Below, one piece after another: positions 1 through 6,753 of a stretch of DNA of 6,753 nt. Source of the stretch: Acidobacteriota bacterium (GTDB lineage: Bacteria; Acidobacteriota; Vicinamibacteria; Vicinamibacterales; 2-12-FULL-66-21); the NCBI GenBank assembly GCA_013817065.1, contig JACDDJ010000257.1, positions 1 to 6,753 of the forward strand, given 5' to 3'. The translations under genes and the position numbers were made by a program. The notes beneath the pieces are model-generated. The model searched no databases, had not been told where the DNA came from, and saw only the letters and a program-made list of their open reading frames with translations. Within the stretch, counting starts at the first letter, position 1, and each line of letters begins with the position of its first letter.

Positions 1-1
1 G

Positions 2-865
2 GCGAGGGCGGACCGCTCCGTCCTCGCGGCGATCCTCTGCGGCGGCAGCCTCTCCCACGACGCCGTCTGGGCCAAGTCCGACATCGACCTTGTCTTCGTG
101 ACGGTGGATGACCGGAACGTCGAGCTCGGTGACATCGCCCTCTACGCGGATGGTGTGAACGTGCACGCGCAGCTGATCCCGCGGACGAAGTTCCGCCAGA
201 TCGTGGACGGCTCGCTCGGCAACTCCTTCATGCACTCGTACCTCCGCAAGGGACGGCTGCTTTACACCCACGATCCGACCATCGAGGTACTGTGCGGCAC
301 GCTCGGGCAGCTCGGGCAGCGCGATCTGCAGGTGCAACTCATGCGCGCCACGTGCGGCGCGCTCTCGATGAGCGACAAGGCGCGGAAGTGGTTCGTGACG
401 CGAGAGGATCTGGAGTATGCGTCGCTCTGGATTCTGTATACCGCGACATCGCTGGCGCAGATGGAAGTGATTAGCCGCGGGCTCCTGCTCGACCGCGAAG
501 TGCTCCCGCAGGCGCTCTCGCTCAATCCCCCGTTCTTCAAGATCGTCTACACACACGTGCTGAACGCCCGCAAGACGAAGGCTGGCGTGGCGGCGGCTCT
601 CTCTGCGATTGACGAGTTCATCGCTGCGCACGCGCCCAGGGCCTTTGCGCCGATCATCGAGTACTTCCAGGAAATCGGGGAGGCACGCTCGTGCCGCGAG
701 ATTGAGGACCACTTCACGCGTCACTTCAACGCGCCGGGCGTGACGACGGCGTGCGAGTACCTCGCCGACCAGGGGATCCTCGGCAAGGCCTCGACGACAG
801 CCCGGCTGACCAGGAAGAGCAACGTGGACGTGCAGGAGCTCGCCTTCTACGCGATCGGCCACTGA
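2..865 (+). CDS. Nucleotidyltransferase-domain protein with C-terminal winged-helix-like region (5' partial)
   Basis: The reading frame is open from base 2, so the start lies upstream; 287 residues are visible. An in-frame GTG at 98 would remove the active site and is not the real start. Visible residues 14-16 are GGS and 27-29 are DID, separated by 10 residues: the Pol-beta/MNT nucleotidyltransferase signature in which the aspartates bind the metal. A third acidic ligand is not obvious, because the expected strand (GVNVHAQLIP) carries no Asp or Glu. Residues about 107-210 look all-helical, as in kanamycin-nucleotidyltransferase-like proteins. Residues about 216-277 look like a winged helix (segments REIEDHF and CEYLADQGIL, then a basic wing). 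Such enzymes transfer a nucleotide to a small molecule, protein or RNA; the substrate cannot be read here. The stop overlaps the ATG of the uvrA-like gene, so the two are probably co-translated. The family call is firm; the winged helix is an inference from sequence appearance. Confidence 0.85.
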   Translation, partial: ARADRSVLAAILCGGSLSHDAVWAKSDIDLVFVTVDDRNVELGDIALYADGVNVHAQLIPRTKFRQIVDGSLGNSFMHSYLRKGRLLYTHDPTIEVLCGTLGQLGQRDLQVQLMRATCGALSMSDKARKWFVTREDLEYASLWILYTATSLAQMEVISRGLLLDREVLPQALSLNPPFFKIVYTHVLNARKTKAGVAAALSAIDEFIAAHAPRAFAPIIEYFQEIGEARSCREIEDHFTRHFNAPGVTTACEYLADQGILGKASTTARLTRKSNVDVQELAFYAIGH

Positions 866-867
866 TG
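863..867 (+). promoter_or_regulatory. TGATG stop-start overlap coupling nucleotidyltransferase and uvrA
   Basis: The TGA stop (863-865) of the nucleotidyltransferase shares its A with the ATG (865-867) of uvrA. No Shine-Dalgarno-like sequence lies at normal spacing; the nearest AGGAG, at 834-838, is 26 bases upstream of the ATG. The overlap therefore suggests termination-reinitiation coupling, and it is the main reason for choosing this start. Confidence 0.6.
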
Positions 868-3774
868 CCGCCGATGAAGAGTTCCAGGCAACCCTCGGCA
901 GCGCGCACCACCATCGCGGTCCAGGGCGCGCGCGTCCACAACCTCAAGAACATCTCGCTCGAGATCCCGCGCGATCGCATGGTGGTGATCACCGGGCTGT
1001 CAGGCTCCGGCAAGTCCAGCCTGGCGTTCGACACCATCTACGCCGAAGGGCAGCGGCGCTACATGGAATCGCTCTCGAGCTACGCGAAGCGGTTCGTCGC
1101 GCAGGTCGCGAAGCCCGACGTCGATTTCGTGTTCGGCCTCTCGCCAGTGATCTCGATCGAGCAGAAAACCCTCACGAGTAACCCGCGTTCGACGGTCGGG
1201 ACGATGACCGATATCGCGAGTTACTCGAACCTGCTCTTTGCCACCATCGCCCAGCCGCACTGTCCACGCACCGGCGAGCCGACCCCGAGCCGTTCTTTCG
1301 CGCAGATCCTGAGCGCGATCCTGGCGCTGCCGGAAGGGACGGAGATCGAGCTGCGCGCGCCGGTGTTCAAGTTGTACGGCGAAGATCTGGACGTCGTAAT
1401 CACCGAAGTCCGGAAAAAGGGCTGTCGCTGGCTGGTGGTTGACGGCGCGGTCGTTGATCTCGCCGCCGAGACGTCGCTCGACGAATCGAGGATCAAGCAC
1501 ATGGCCGCCTTCGTCGACCGCTTTGTCGTCAACCGTCGCCACGAGAAAGCGATCAAGGCCGGGATCTCGAACACACTGCTGGTCGGCGATGGCCTGGTGC
1601 AGGTGCACGTGGTGAAAGGCGCGACGAAAGCCGAGCAGGCGCGCTTCTACAGCGGGCTCTGCAGCCCGACCCATCACTTCGTTTACGGCGACATCGGTCC
1701 GGACTACTTCGTCTTCAACAATCCGGAGAGCGCCTGCCGCACGTGCGGCGGTCTCGGTGTCGACAAGCTGACGCACCCGGAACTGCTGGTGCCGGATCCG
1801 CACCGGAGCATCCTCGGCGGCTGTTTCGTCCGCGAAGCGTTCAAGTTCAACCCCGACACGTGGGACGGCTTGATGATGTACAGCCTCTCGCTGGCCGTCC
1901 CCTTCGCGCTCGACTGCCCATGGAAGGATCTTCCCGAGCCCGCACGCAATGCGATCCTCTACGGAATCGAGCCGAAGAAGGTGACGATGCGGCCGCCGCC
2001 GGACGCTAAGGTGAAGCGCGACGATCACGACGGACGGCAGGTCAGCTTTCACGGCATCGCCCGGCGCATCGAGCGGCACTATCGACGCTACCGGCAGCAG
2101 GGACAGGTCAACTCACGGATGGAGGAGTGGCTCGACAAGGTGATGGTCGAGCGCACCTGTCCGGATTGCAACGGCGCGCGGCTGCGCGCGACACGGCTGC
2201 TCTTCACGATCGCAGGGAAGACGATCTACGACCTCGGGCAGCTGCACTTCGACGAGCTGCACGCGTGCCTCGGAACGGTGAAGCCGACCGGGCGCGGCGC
2301 CGATGCCGGACGCCAGGTGATCAAAGAGATCCGCGCACGACTCGAGCTGCTCCTCGGCATCGGCCTCGACTATCTGAGTTTCAACCGCCGCGCCGCAACG
2401 CTGTCGGGTGGCGAGTCGCAGCGGATTCGGCTGTCGACGCAGATCGGATCCGGTCTCATGGGGATGCTGTACGTGCTCGACGAGCCGAGCATCGGGCTGC
2501 ACCCGAAAGACAACGTCAAGATGATTGCGACGATCGAGCGGCTCCGCGACATCGGCAACACCGTCCTCGTTGTCGAGCACGACGAAGACACCATCCGAGC
2601 CGCCGACCACATCGTCGAGATGGGTCCGGGTCCCGGCGTCCACGGCGGCGAGGTGGTGGTGCAGGGAACGATGGCCGAGGTGTTGAAATGCAAAGCGTCG
2701 CCGACCGGGCAGTTCTTCTCAGGTAAGCGATCCATCGCGACACCGTCGAAGCGCCGCCGCGGCAACGGCCATGCGATTGTGATCAAGGGGGCCAGCGAGA
2801 ACAACCTGAAATCGCTGGATGTCAGGCTCCCGCTTGGCATGCTGATCGCCGTCACGGGCGCGTCTGGATCCGGCAAGAGCACGCTCGTCAACGACATCCT
2901 CTTCAAGGTGCTGTGGAAGCGGCTGGTGGACACGCGGACGCTGCCCGGCGAGCACACGGGCGTGGACGGCCTCGAGCACGTCCACAAGGTGGTGAGCATC
3001 GACCAGTCACCGATCGGGCGCAACAGCCGCTCCAATCCTGCGACCTATGTCGGCTTCTACGACACGATCCGCGATCTCTTCACGCAGGCGCCGCTCGCCG
3101 TCGAGCGCGAATATCGTCCCGGACGTTTCAGCTTCAACGTCAAGGGCGGGCGCTGCGAAGAGTGCCAGGGTGAAGGCTCGATCACGACGCAGCTCTATTT
3201 CATGCCGGACGTCGAGGTGATCTGCGGCGCCTGCAAGGGCGAGCGCTTCAACGCCGAGACGCTCGAAGTCACCGTCCGCGGCAAGACCATCGCCGACATC
3301 CTCAACATGTCGGTCGAGGAGGGAGTGGAGTTCTTCGCCACCGAACCAACAGTTGGACGCAAGATCCAGGTGCTTGCCGACCTCGGCCTCGGCTACCTGA
3401 CCCTCGGCCAGTCGTCCACCACGCTGTCGGGTGGCGAAGCGCAGCGGATCAAGATCGCCACCGAGCTCAGTACGCTGCAGCGATCGAAGCACACCGTCTA
3501 CATCCTCGATGAACCAACCACCGGTCTACACCTGGCTGATATCGAGCGGTTGCTCGGCTCACTGAACCGGCTTGTGGATGCCGGTCACACCGTGCTGCTG
3601 ATCGAGCATCACCTCGACGTGATCAAGGTCGCGGACCACGTCATCGACCTTGGACCCGAAGGCGGCCATGCCGGCGGCGAGGTCGTGGCCACAGGGACGC
3701 CGGAAGTGATCGCGCGCACCAGGGCGTCGCATACCGGGCGGTTTTTGAAGAGCCACCTGGCGAGGCGGGCGTAG
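865..3774 (+). CDS. uvrA: UvrA-family excinuclease ABC subunit A (possible paralogue)
   Basis: UvrA is the damage-sensing ABC ATPase of nucleotide excision repair; it dimerises, scans DNA and loads UvrB. The open frame extends back to 751, but the ATG at 865 overlaps the preceding stop and gives 969 residues, close to the usual 940-970; ATG 874 is an alternative. Half 1 has Walker A GLSGSGKSS at 44-52, signature LSGGESQ at 513-519 and Walker B D539-E540. Half 2 has Walker A at 665-672, LSGGEAQ at 854-860 and Walker B D882-E883. The C-terminal zinc module is intact (C764, C767, 19 residues, C787, C790), as are CPDC at 432-435 and the IDQSPIGR motif. The first zinc module is degenerate: C291/C294 are present, but the upstream pair reads C266-S-P-T269, followed by H270 and H271. 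The region corresponding to the UvrB-binding domain is present but lacks the usual basic GRKGEY-type stretch. The family is certain; housekeeping versus paralogue is open. Confidence 0.95.
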   Translation: MPPMKSSRQPSAARTTIAVQGARVHNLKNISLEIPRDRMVVITGLSGSGKSSLAFDTIYAEGQRRYMESLSSYAKRFVAQVAKPDVDFVFGLSPVISIEQKTLTSNPRSTVGTMTDIASYSNLLFATIAQPHCPRTGEPTPSRSFAQILSAILALPEGTEIELRAPVFKLYGEDLDVVITEVRKKGCRWLVVDGAVVDLAAETSLDESRIKHMAAFVDRFVVNRRHEKAIKAGISNTLLVGDGLVQVHVVKGATKAEQARFYSGLCSPTHHFVYGDIGPDYFVFNNPESACRTCGGLGVDKLTHPELLVPDPHRSILGGCFVREAFKFNPDTWDGLMMYSLSLAVPFALDCPWKDLPEPARNAILYGIEPKKVTMRPPPDAKVKRDDHDGRQVSFHGIARRIERHYRRYRQQGQVNSRMEEWLDKVMVERTCPDCNGARLRATRLLFTIAGKTIYDLGQLHFDELHACLGTVKPTGRGADAGRQVIKEIRARLELLLGIGLDYLSFNRRAATLSGGESQRIRLSTQIGSGLMGMLYVLDEPSIGLHPKDNVKMIATIERLRDIGNTVLVVEHDEDTIRAADHIVEMGPGPGVHGGEVVVQGTMAEVLKCKASPTGQFFSGKRSIATPSKRRRGNGHAIVIKGASENNLKSLDVRLPLGMLIAVTGASGSGKSTLVNDILFKVLWKRLVDTRTLPGEHTGVDGLEHVHKVVSIDQSPIGRNSRSNPATYVGFYDTIRDLFTQAPLAVEREYRPGRFSFNVKGGRCEECQGEGSITTQLYFMPDVEVICGACKGERFNAETLEVTVRGKTIADILNMSVEEGVEFFATEPTVGRKIQVLADLGLGYLTLGQSSTTLSGGEAQRIKIATELSTLQRSKHTVYILDEPTTGLHLADIERLLGSLNRLVDAGHTVLLIEHHLDVIKVADHVIDLGPEGGHAGGEVVATGTPEVIARTRASHTGRFLKSHLARRA

Positions 3775-3783
3775 GCCACAGGC

Positions 3784-4824
3784 ATGCCACAGAAAGCTCC
3801 CCCCACCTCGACTGGGCGCGGGAGTTGCAGTTCAACAGGTATGGCTGCGCTCGCGCCGGTGCTGGTACTTGGGCCAGGTAGGCCGGTTTCGGTCGTCTCT
3901 GGCCGATATGCCAGGCTGGCGCGCACCGTCGGGGCGGTCCTCCTGTGCGCTGCTCTCGCCTCAACTTTGGTGGGTATCTACCGCCTCTACGTCTTCGTCA
4001 CGTCCCGCGAGATTCCGCAGCGGCCGCCGGTGCTGTCCCCCCTGAGCGTTCTCAGCGACCTGCGGCCCGTCGTCGTCACGATGACGACTCCAGCATTTAC
4101 GAAAGTGCGGGAGACCGTGACGATGGATGCGATCAGGGCTGATCATCGGCTCTGGCGCCAGATGCACTTCGCCGATTGGGACGCTGTGCCGCAGCCCGTG
4201 CGCGACTCTGGTCTTCGAGCGATGGTGCGCGCGTACGCCCACGTCTTCAAGGGCCCGGCTCTCTGGCGCACCATGACGGCGGCGGACTGGGACGAGATCC
4301 CGCAGCCAGTGCGCGCGATGGCGTACCTGCGGATGATCTGGTACTGGGCTCTGGCTGAAGATGTCGGCGCTGAATTTGGGCTCGAGCCGAGCGGTCTCGC
4401 CCAGACGATCGGCGCGATCGTGATGGCCGAGTCGTGGTTCGAGCACCGGGCGGTCAACGAGAAGGCGTGGGGCAATCGGGACCTCGGCCTCGCGCAGTGC
4501 TCGGATCACTGCCGCGAGACGATCGACGCGATGGCGGTCGAGGGCGCGATCGGCTTCGCACCCTCCGATGCGGACTATTTTGAACCATGGATCGCGGCAC
4601 GAGTGGCGACGGTCTGGTTCGAGCGCGAGCTGCACCGGGCCGGCGGCGACGTCGATCTGGCCATCCGCGCCTACCACCGCGGCATTACGGTTGCCGCCGA
4701 TGAAACCGATGAAAAGGGTACGACCTACCACGCGCGCGTCATCCGCCTCCGGGAGCGGTACATCCGTACCCAGCAAGCGTCGGAATCGTGGCGGTTCCTG
4801 ACGCGCGCGATCGCGTCCCTGTGA
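3784..4824 (+). CDS. Membrane-anchored lytic transglycosylase-like (SLT/lysozyme-fold) protein
   Basis: This 346-residue protein probably cleaves or binds peptidoglycan in the periplasm. The N-terminus is followed by a basic stretch (RYARLAR, 41-47) and one hydrophobic segment at about 48-72, consistent with an uncleaved anchor and a periplasmic C-terminal part. Residues 123-140 and 160-177 are a duplicated motif. The catalytic-core candidate is 205-330: IGAIVMAES with E216 as the likely general acid, then GNRDLGLAQ (230-238) in the place of the GLMQ block, and AIRAYHRG (293-300) where transglycosylases normally have AYNAG. C239 and C243 sit just after GLAQ. The start is uncertain: neither ATG 3784 nor ATG 3841 has a good ribosome-binding site, and the first ~40 residues look little like conserved protein. 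The gene begins 9 bases after the uvrA stop, so co-transcription is likely. The fold assignment rests on motifs alone; the missing YNAG leaves activity uncertain. Confidence 0.75.
   Translation: MPQKAPPTSTGRGSCSSTGMAALAPVLVLGPGRPVSVVSGRYARLARTVGAVLLCAALASTLVGIYRLYVFVTSREIPQRPPVLSPLSVLSDLRPVVVTMTTPAFTKVRETVTMDAIRADHRLWRQMHFADWDAVPQPVRDSGLRAMVRAYAHVFKGPALWRTMTAADWDEIPQPVRAMAYLRMIWYWALAEDVGAEFGLEPSGLAQTIGAIVMAESWFEHRAVNEKAWGNRDLGLAQCSDHCRETIDAMAVEGAIGFAPSDADYFEPWIAARVATVWFERELHRAGGDVDLAIRAYHRGITVAADETDEKGTTYHARVIRLRERYIRTQQASESWRFLTRAIASL
4150..4314 (+). repeat. Tandem 37-residue repeat inside the transglycosylase-like gene
   Basis: Two copies of an 18-residue core are seen at 4150-4203 and 4261-4314, offset by 111 bases (37 codons). 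Both start LWR, share ADWD and end PQPVR; 13 of 18 residues match. Third-base differences between the copies point to an old duplication kept for protein function. The spacers after each core are also loosely alike (LRAMVRAY and LRMIWYW). It may be a helical cell-wall-binding or linker module between the membrane anchor and the catalytic core; I do not recognise it as a named domain. Confidence 0.75.
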
Positions 4825-4831
4825 CGTCTCG

Positions 4832-6379
4832 TCAGCGGCTGCCGCTGTCGCGGCCGATCCCGTAGGTTCGCAGCACATCGTCGAGCGTGAGTTCGCCGAG
4901 CACCCGGGTCAGATCTTCGCGGCTCACCACCGCGAGCACCGTGCGGTTGCCGAACGCATGAAGCGCCGCATCGAGCGACTGATCGGGGTGCAGGACCGGG
5001 TCGCCGTCCCCGCCGACGCCGGGCGCCGCCGGGCGCATGGCGTCCTCGACGCGCAGCACGCGGAGGTCGCGCTGGCGCTCGTGAGACGGAAGGGTGAGGC
5101 CGTCCTGCGACGCGACCATTTCGAAGAACGTGACCGGATTGAGCCGGCGGGCCAACAGGTAGGCGAGCAGGTTGGCGAGCATGACTGGAAGGATGATGAC
5201 GTAGCTGGCGCTGACCTCGAAGACCATGAAGACGGAGGTCATCGGCGCGCGGAAGACGGCGGCGAAGAAGGTGCCCATCCCGACCAGCACGTACGCGCTC
5301 GGCGGACTGGTCGGCAGTGGCCAGTACAACTGCGCCAGCGCACCCACGCCGCCGCCGAGCATCGCCCCGACAAACAGCGTGGGAGCAAACATGCCGCCCG
5401 GTGTCCCGGCGGCGAAGCAGATCGCGGTCGCGGCGATCTTCGCAAAGGCGAGCACGATCAGCAACTGCCAGCTGAACTCGTTGTGGAGGGCACTGTCGAT
5501 CGAGCCGTAGCCGGCGCCCAGGATCTGAGGGAGCACCAGCCCGAGGATTCCAACGAGCAGGCCGGCGACAAACGGCTGAACGATCCGTACGTGCCGCGGC
5601 GCATCGGTGAGCCGGCCCCGCAGGATCCCCAGCACCCGGACGAAGAGGGTGCCGAGAAGGCCTGCGGCGAGGCCGACGCCAGCATAGAGGACCAGCTCCG
5701 AGGGATGCGTGAGCTCGAAGGCCGGCACGCGGAAGAGGGGATCGTCACCGAGGAAGAACCGGCTCACCACGACCGACGACACTGCCGAGAGGACGATCGA
5801 GCCGAGCACGCTCGCATTCCACGATCCGATCACCTCCTCCATGACGAAGAGAACCGCGGTGATCGGGGTATTGAAGGCCGCGGCAATGCCGGCGGCGGCC
5901 CCGACCGGCACGATCAGGCGGACCTGGTCCCTCGGGAGAGCGAACGCGCGGCCCAGGCGCGAGGCGACGCCGGCGCCCATCTGCAGGGCCGGGTCCTCGG
6001 GACCGAGCGAATTCCCGGTGCCGATCGAGGCCGCGCACGCGACGAATTTGGCGAAGACGGTGCGGACCGGCACGTAGCCGTCAGAAATGTAGAGGGCCGC
6101 TTTGGTGTGCGAGAGACCGCTGCCCGTCGCTTCGGGGAAGAACAGCAGGACCAGCAGAGAGGCGAGGCCGCCACCCAGGCTCGGCACGAGCACCGTCCAC
6201 ACGCGAGAGGCACCGGCCGGCGTACCGAGCGTGGACCAGCTCGCGAGATCGATGGCGAAGTGAAAGCTGACCACGAGGAGTCCCGCGAACACCCCGATGC
6301 AGATCGACAGCAGGAGCACCCGCTGGGTGTCGGTCACGCGCGGACGCCGCGGCATGGGCAGCACGCGCGGACGCATCAT
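4832..6379 (-). CDS. CLC-family chloride channel / Cl-/H+ antiporter with reduced CBS-like tail
   Basis: This 515-residue integral membrane protein has the CLC fold of repeated hydrophobic segments from about residue 20 to 412. Key CLC motifs appear in order: GSGLS at 86-90 (S87 matches the anion-coordinating serine), GPEDP at 126-130 (E128 at the gating-glutamate position, where most members read GREGP), E181-E182 matching the inner proton-pathway glutamate of the E. coli antiporter, GGMFAP at 328-333, and Y393 at the anion-coordinating tyrosine. Having both glutamates favours proton-coupled exchange over a passive channel, by inference from the family. Residues about 442-508 resemble a CBS motif (VEDAM...DQSLDAAL...DDVLRTY), but at ~70 residues they are too short for the usual CBS pair. 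The ATG at 6379 (or 6376, next codon) overlaps the stop of the upstream gene by 4 bases, indicating coupling; no Shine-Dalgarno sequence is evident. Confidence 0.93.
   Translation of the reverse strand: MMRPRVLPMPRRPRVTDTQRVLLLSICIGVFAGLLVVSFHFAIDLASWSTLGTPAGASRVWTVLVPSLGGGLASLLVLLFFPEATGSGLSHTKAALYISDGYVPVRTVFAKFVACAASIGTGNSLGPEDPALQMGAGVASRLGRAFALPRDQVRLIVPVGAAAGIAAAFNTPITAVLFVMEEVIGSWNASVLGSIVLSAVSSVVVSRFFLGDDPLFRVPAFELTHPSELVLYAGVGLAAGLLGTLFVRVLGILRGRLTDAPRHVRIVQPFVAGLLVGILGLVLPQILGAGYGSIDSALHNEFSWQLLIVLAFAKIAATAICFAAGTPGGMFAPTLFVGAMLGGGVGALAQLYWPLPTSPPSAYVLVGMGTFFAAVFRAPMTSVFMVFEVSASYVIILPVMLANLLAYLLARRLNPVTFFEMVASQDGLTLPSHERQRDLRVLRVEDAMRPAAPGVGGDGDPVLHPDQSLDAALHAFGNRTVLAVVSREDLTRVLGELTLDDVLRTYGIGRDSGSR
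4833..4847. terminator. Short palindrome at the convergent gene junction (weak terminator candidate)
   Basis: CAGCGGC-T-GCCGCTG is a perfect 7-base inverted repeat around one base; as RNA it would form a 6-bp stem with a 3-base loop on either strand. It starts 9 bases past the transglycosylase stop and overlaps the last codons of the CLC gene. No T-run follows in either direction, so it is not a classical intrinsic terminator, and GC-rich coding DNA produces such palindromes by chance. Confidence 0.2.
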
Positions 6380-6753
6380 CGCTGTGCCGACACCGTGCCG
6401 AGCCGCTCGAGGATCTCGGCGATGGCGCGGCTCTCGACATCCTCACCATGACAGGCGGCCGCCGCCGACCACAGGTCCGCCGCCAGTGTTAGCTCCCGTT
6501 CAGCGCGGGCGGCATCCGCGGCACGCCGGCCACCGCGCGCCGCCTCCTGGCGCAGCCGCGTCACCTCGGGGACGGCAGGCGCGCATTCGCTGGTTCTGGC
6601 GACAACCGCACTGAGCAGCAGGCGTGCACGGCGCGTGCGCGCCACCATCCCGAGGCGCGGCAGCGTGGGATCCAGCGCCAGGACCCGGTCGATGACGGCC
6701 AGCTGCGCTTGCAGGCCCTTCCGCGGCTCGATGGCGATCGCATGCTGGAGGGT
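6376..6753 (-). CDS. C-terminal part of an unrecognised helical protein upstream of the CLC gene (5' partial)
   Basis: The minus-strand frame ending with TGA at 6378-6376 stays open to the right edge, giving 125 visible residues; an internal ATG at 6648 is not needed as the start. The sequence is rich in Ala, Arg, Leu and Glu and looks wholly helical. Segments such as AIAIEP and VLALDP recall the ends of TPR helices, but no full 34-residue repeat is visible, so a TPR assignment is only a possibility. The 4-base ATGA overlap with the CLC start supports a real gene in the same operon. I cannot name a function. Confidence 0.6.
   Translation of the reverse strand, partial: TLQHAIAIEPRKGLQAQLAVIDRVLALDPTLPRLGMVARTRRARLLLSAVVARTSECAPAVPEVTRLRQEAARGGRRAADAARAERELTLAADLWSAAAACHGEDVESRAIAEILERLGTVSAQR

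Noticed and set aside
751..864. N-terminal extension of the UvrA frame by 38 codons
   Set aside because: It lies inside the nucleotidyltransferase gene in another frame, is Arg- and Pro-rich, and UvrA homology begins after the ATG at 865.
1000..2079. A 359-codon open frame on the minus strand inside uvrA
   Set aside because: Shadow of the UvrA coding frame; Arg-, Asp- and Val-rich, with no recognisable domain.
3776..3792. CCACAG direct repeat around a GGCATGCC palindrome just after uvrA
   Set aside because: Too short to support a binding site or an attachment site; expected by chance at this size.
4958..6451. A 497-codon open frame on the plus strand opposite the CLC gene
   Set aside because: It lies antisense to a clearly recognisable CLC protein. 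Its translation is dominated by Arg, Glu, Asp, Gly and His with no domain pattern, as expected for a shadow frame in GC-rich DNA.
6376..6648. A complete 90-residue gene starting at ATG 6648 on the minus strand
   Set aside because: The same frame is open to the window edge without a stop and looks protein-like there, so this is more likely the end of a longer gene.

Overview
The window is GC-rich, densely packed bacterial DNA: five protein-coding genes, almost no intergenic space and no RNA gene, mobile element or CRISPR array that I could support. The protein set (a UvrA-family ATPase, a membrane-anchored lytic transglycosylase-like protein and a CLC chloride transporter) suits a Gram-negative, high-GC soil-type bacterium. 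Acidobacteriota (Vicinamibacteria-like), Gemmatimonadota or Myxococcota are my guesses from style only; there is no rRNA or strict marker to fix the taxonomy.

Left part, plus strand. A nucleotidyltransferase gene (5' end outside the window) carries a Pol-beta-type GGS...DID active-site motif, a helical middle and a winged-helix-like C-terminus. Its TGA stop overlaps by one base the ATG of a 969-residue UvrA-family gene (865-3774), a translational-coupling arrangement. The UvrA protein has both ATPase halves intact, but the zinc module of its first signature domain has lost a cysteine and its UvrB-binding region is diverged. It may therefore be a UvrA paralogue rather than the housekeeping protein. 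Nine bases later begins a 346-residue membrane-anchored protein with a transglycosylase-like catalytic core preceded by a duplicated motif.

Right part, minus strand. A CLC-type chloride channel or antiporter with a reduced CBS-like tail (4832-6379) converges on the transglycosylase gene with only 7 bases between the stops. Its ATG overlaps by 4 bases the stop of an upstream gene whose last 125 codons lie at the right edge of the window.

The two blocks are probably separate transcription units meeting tail to tail. The nucleotidyltransferase-UvrA pair is the most suggestive functional association. The transglycosylase may simply be co-transcribed, and the CLC unit looks unrelated to DNA repair. 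I did not find a clear-cut new system; the points worth checking are the paralogue status of the UvrA, its coupling to the nucleotidyltransferase, and the non-canonical motifs in the CLC protein and the transglycosylase.
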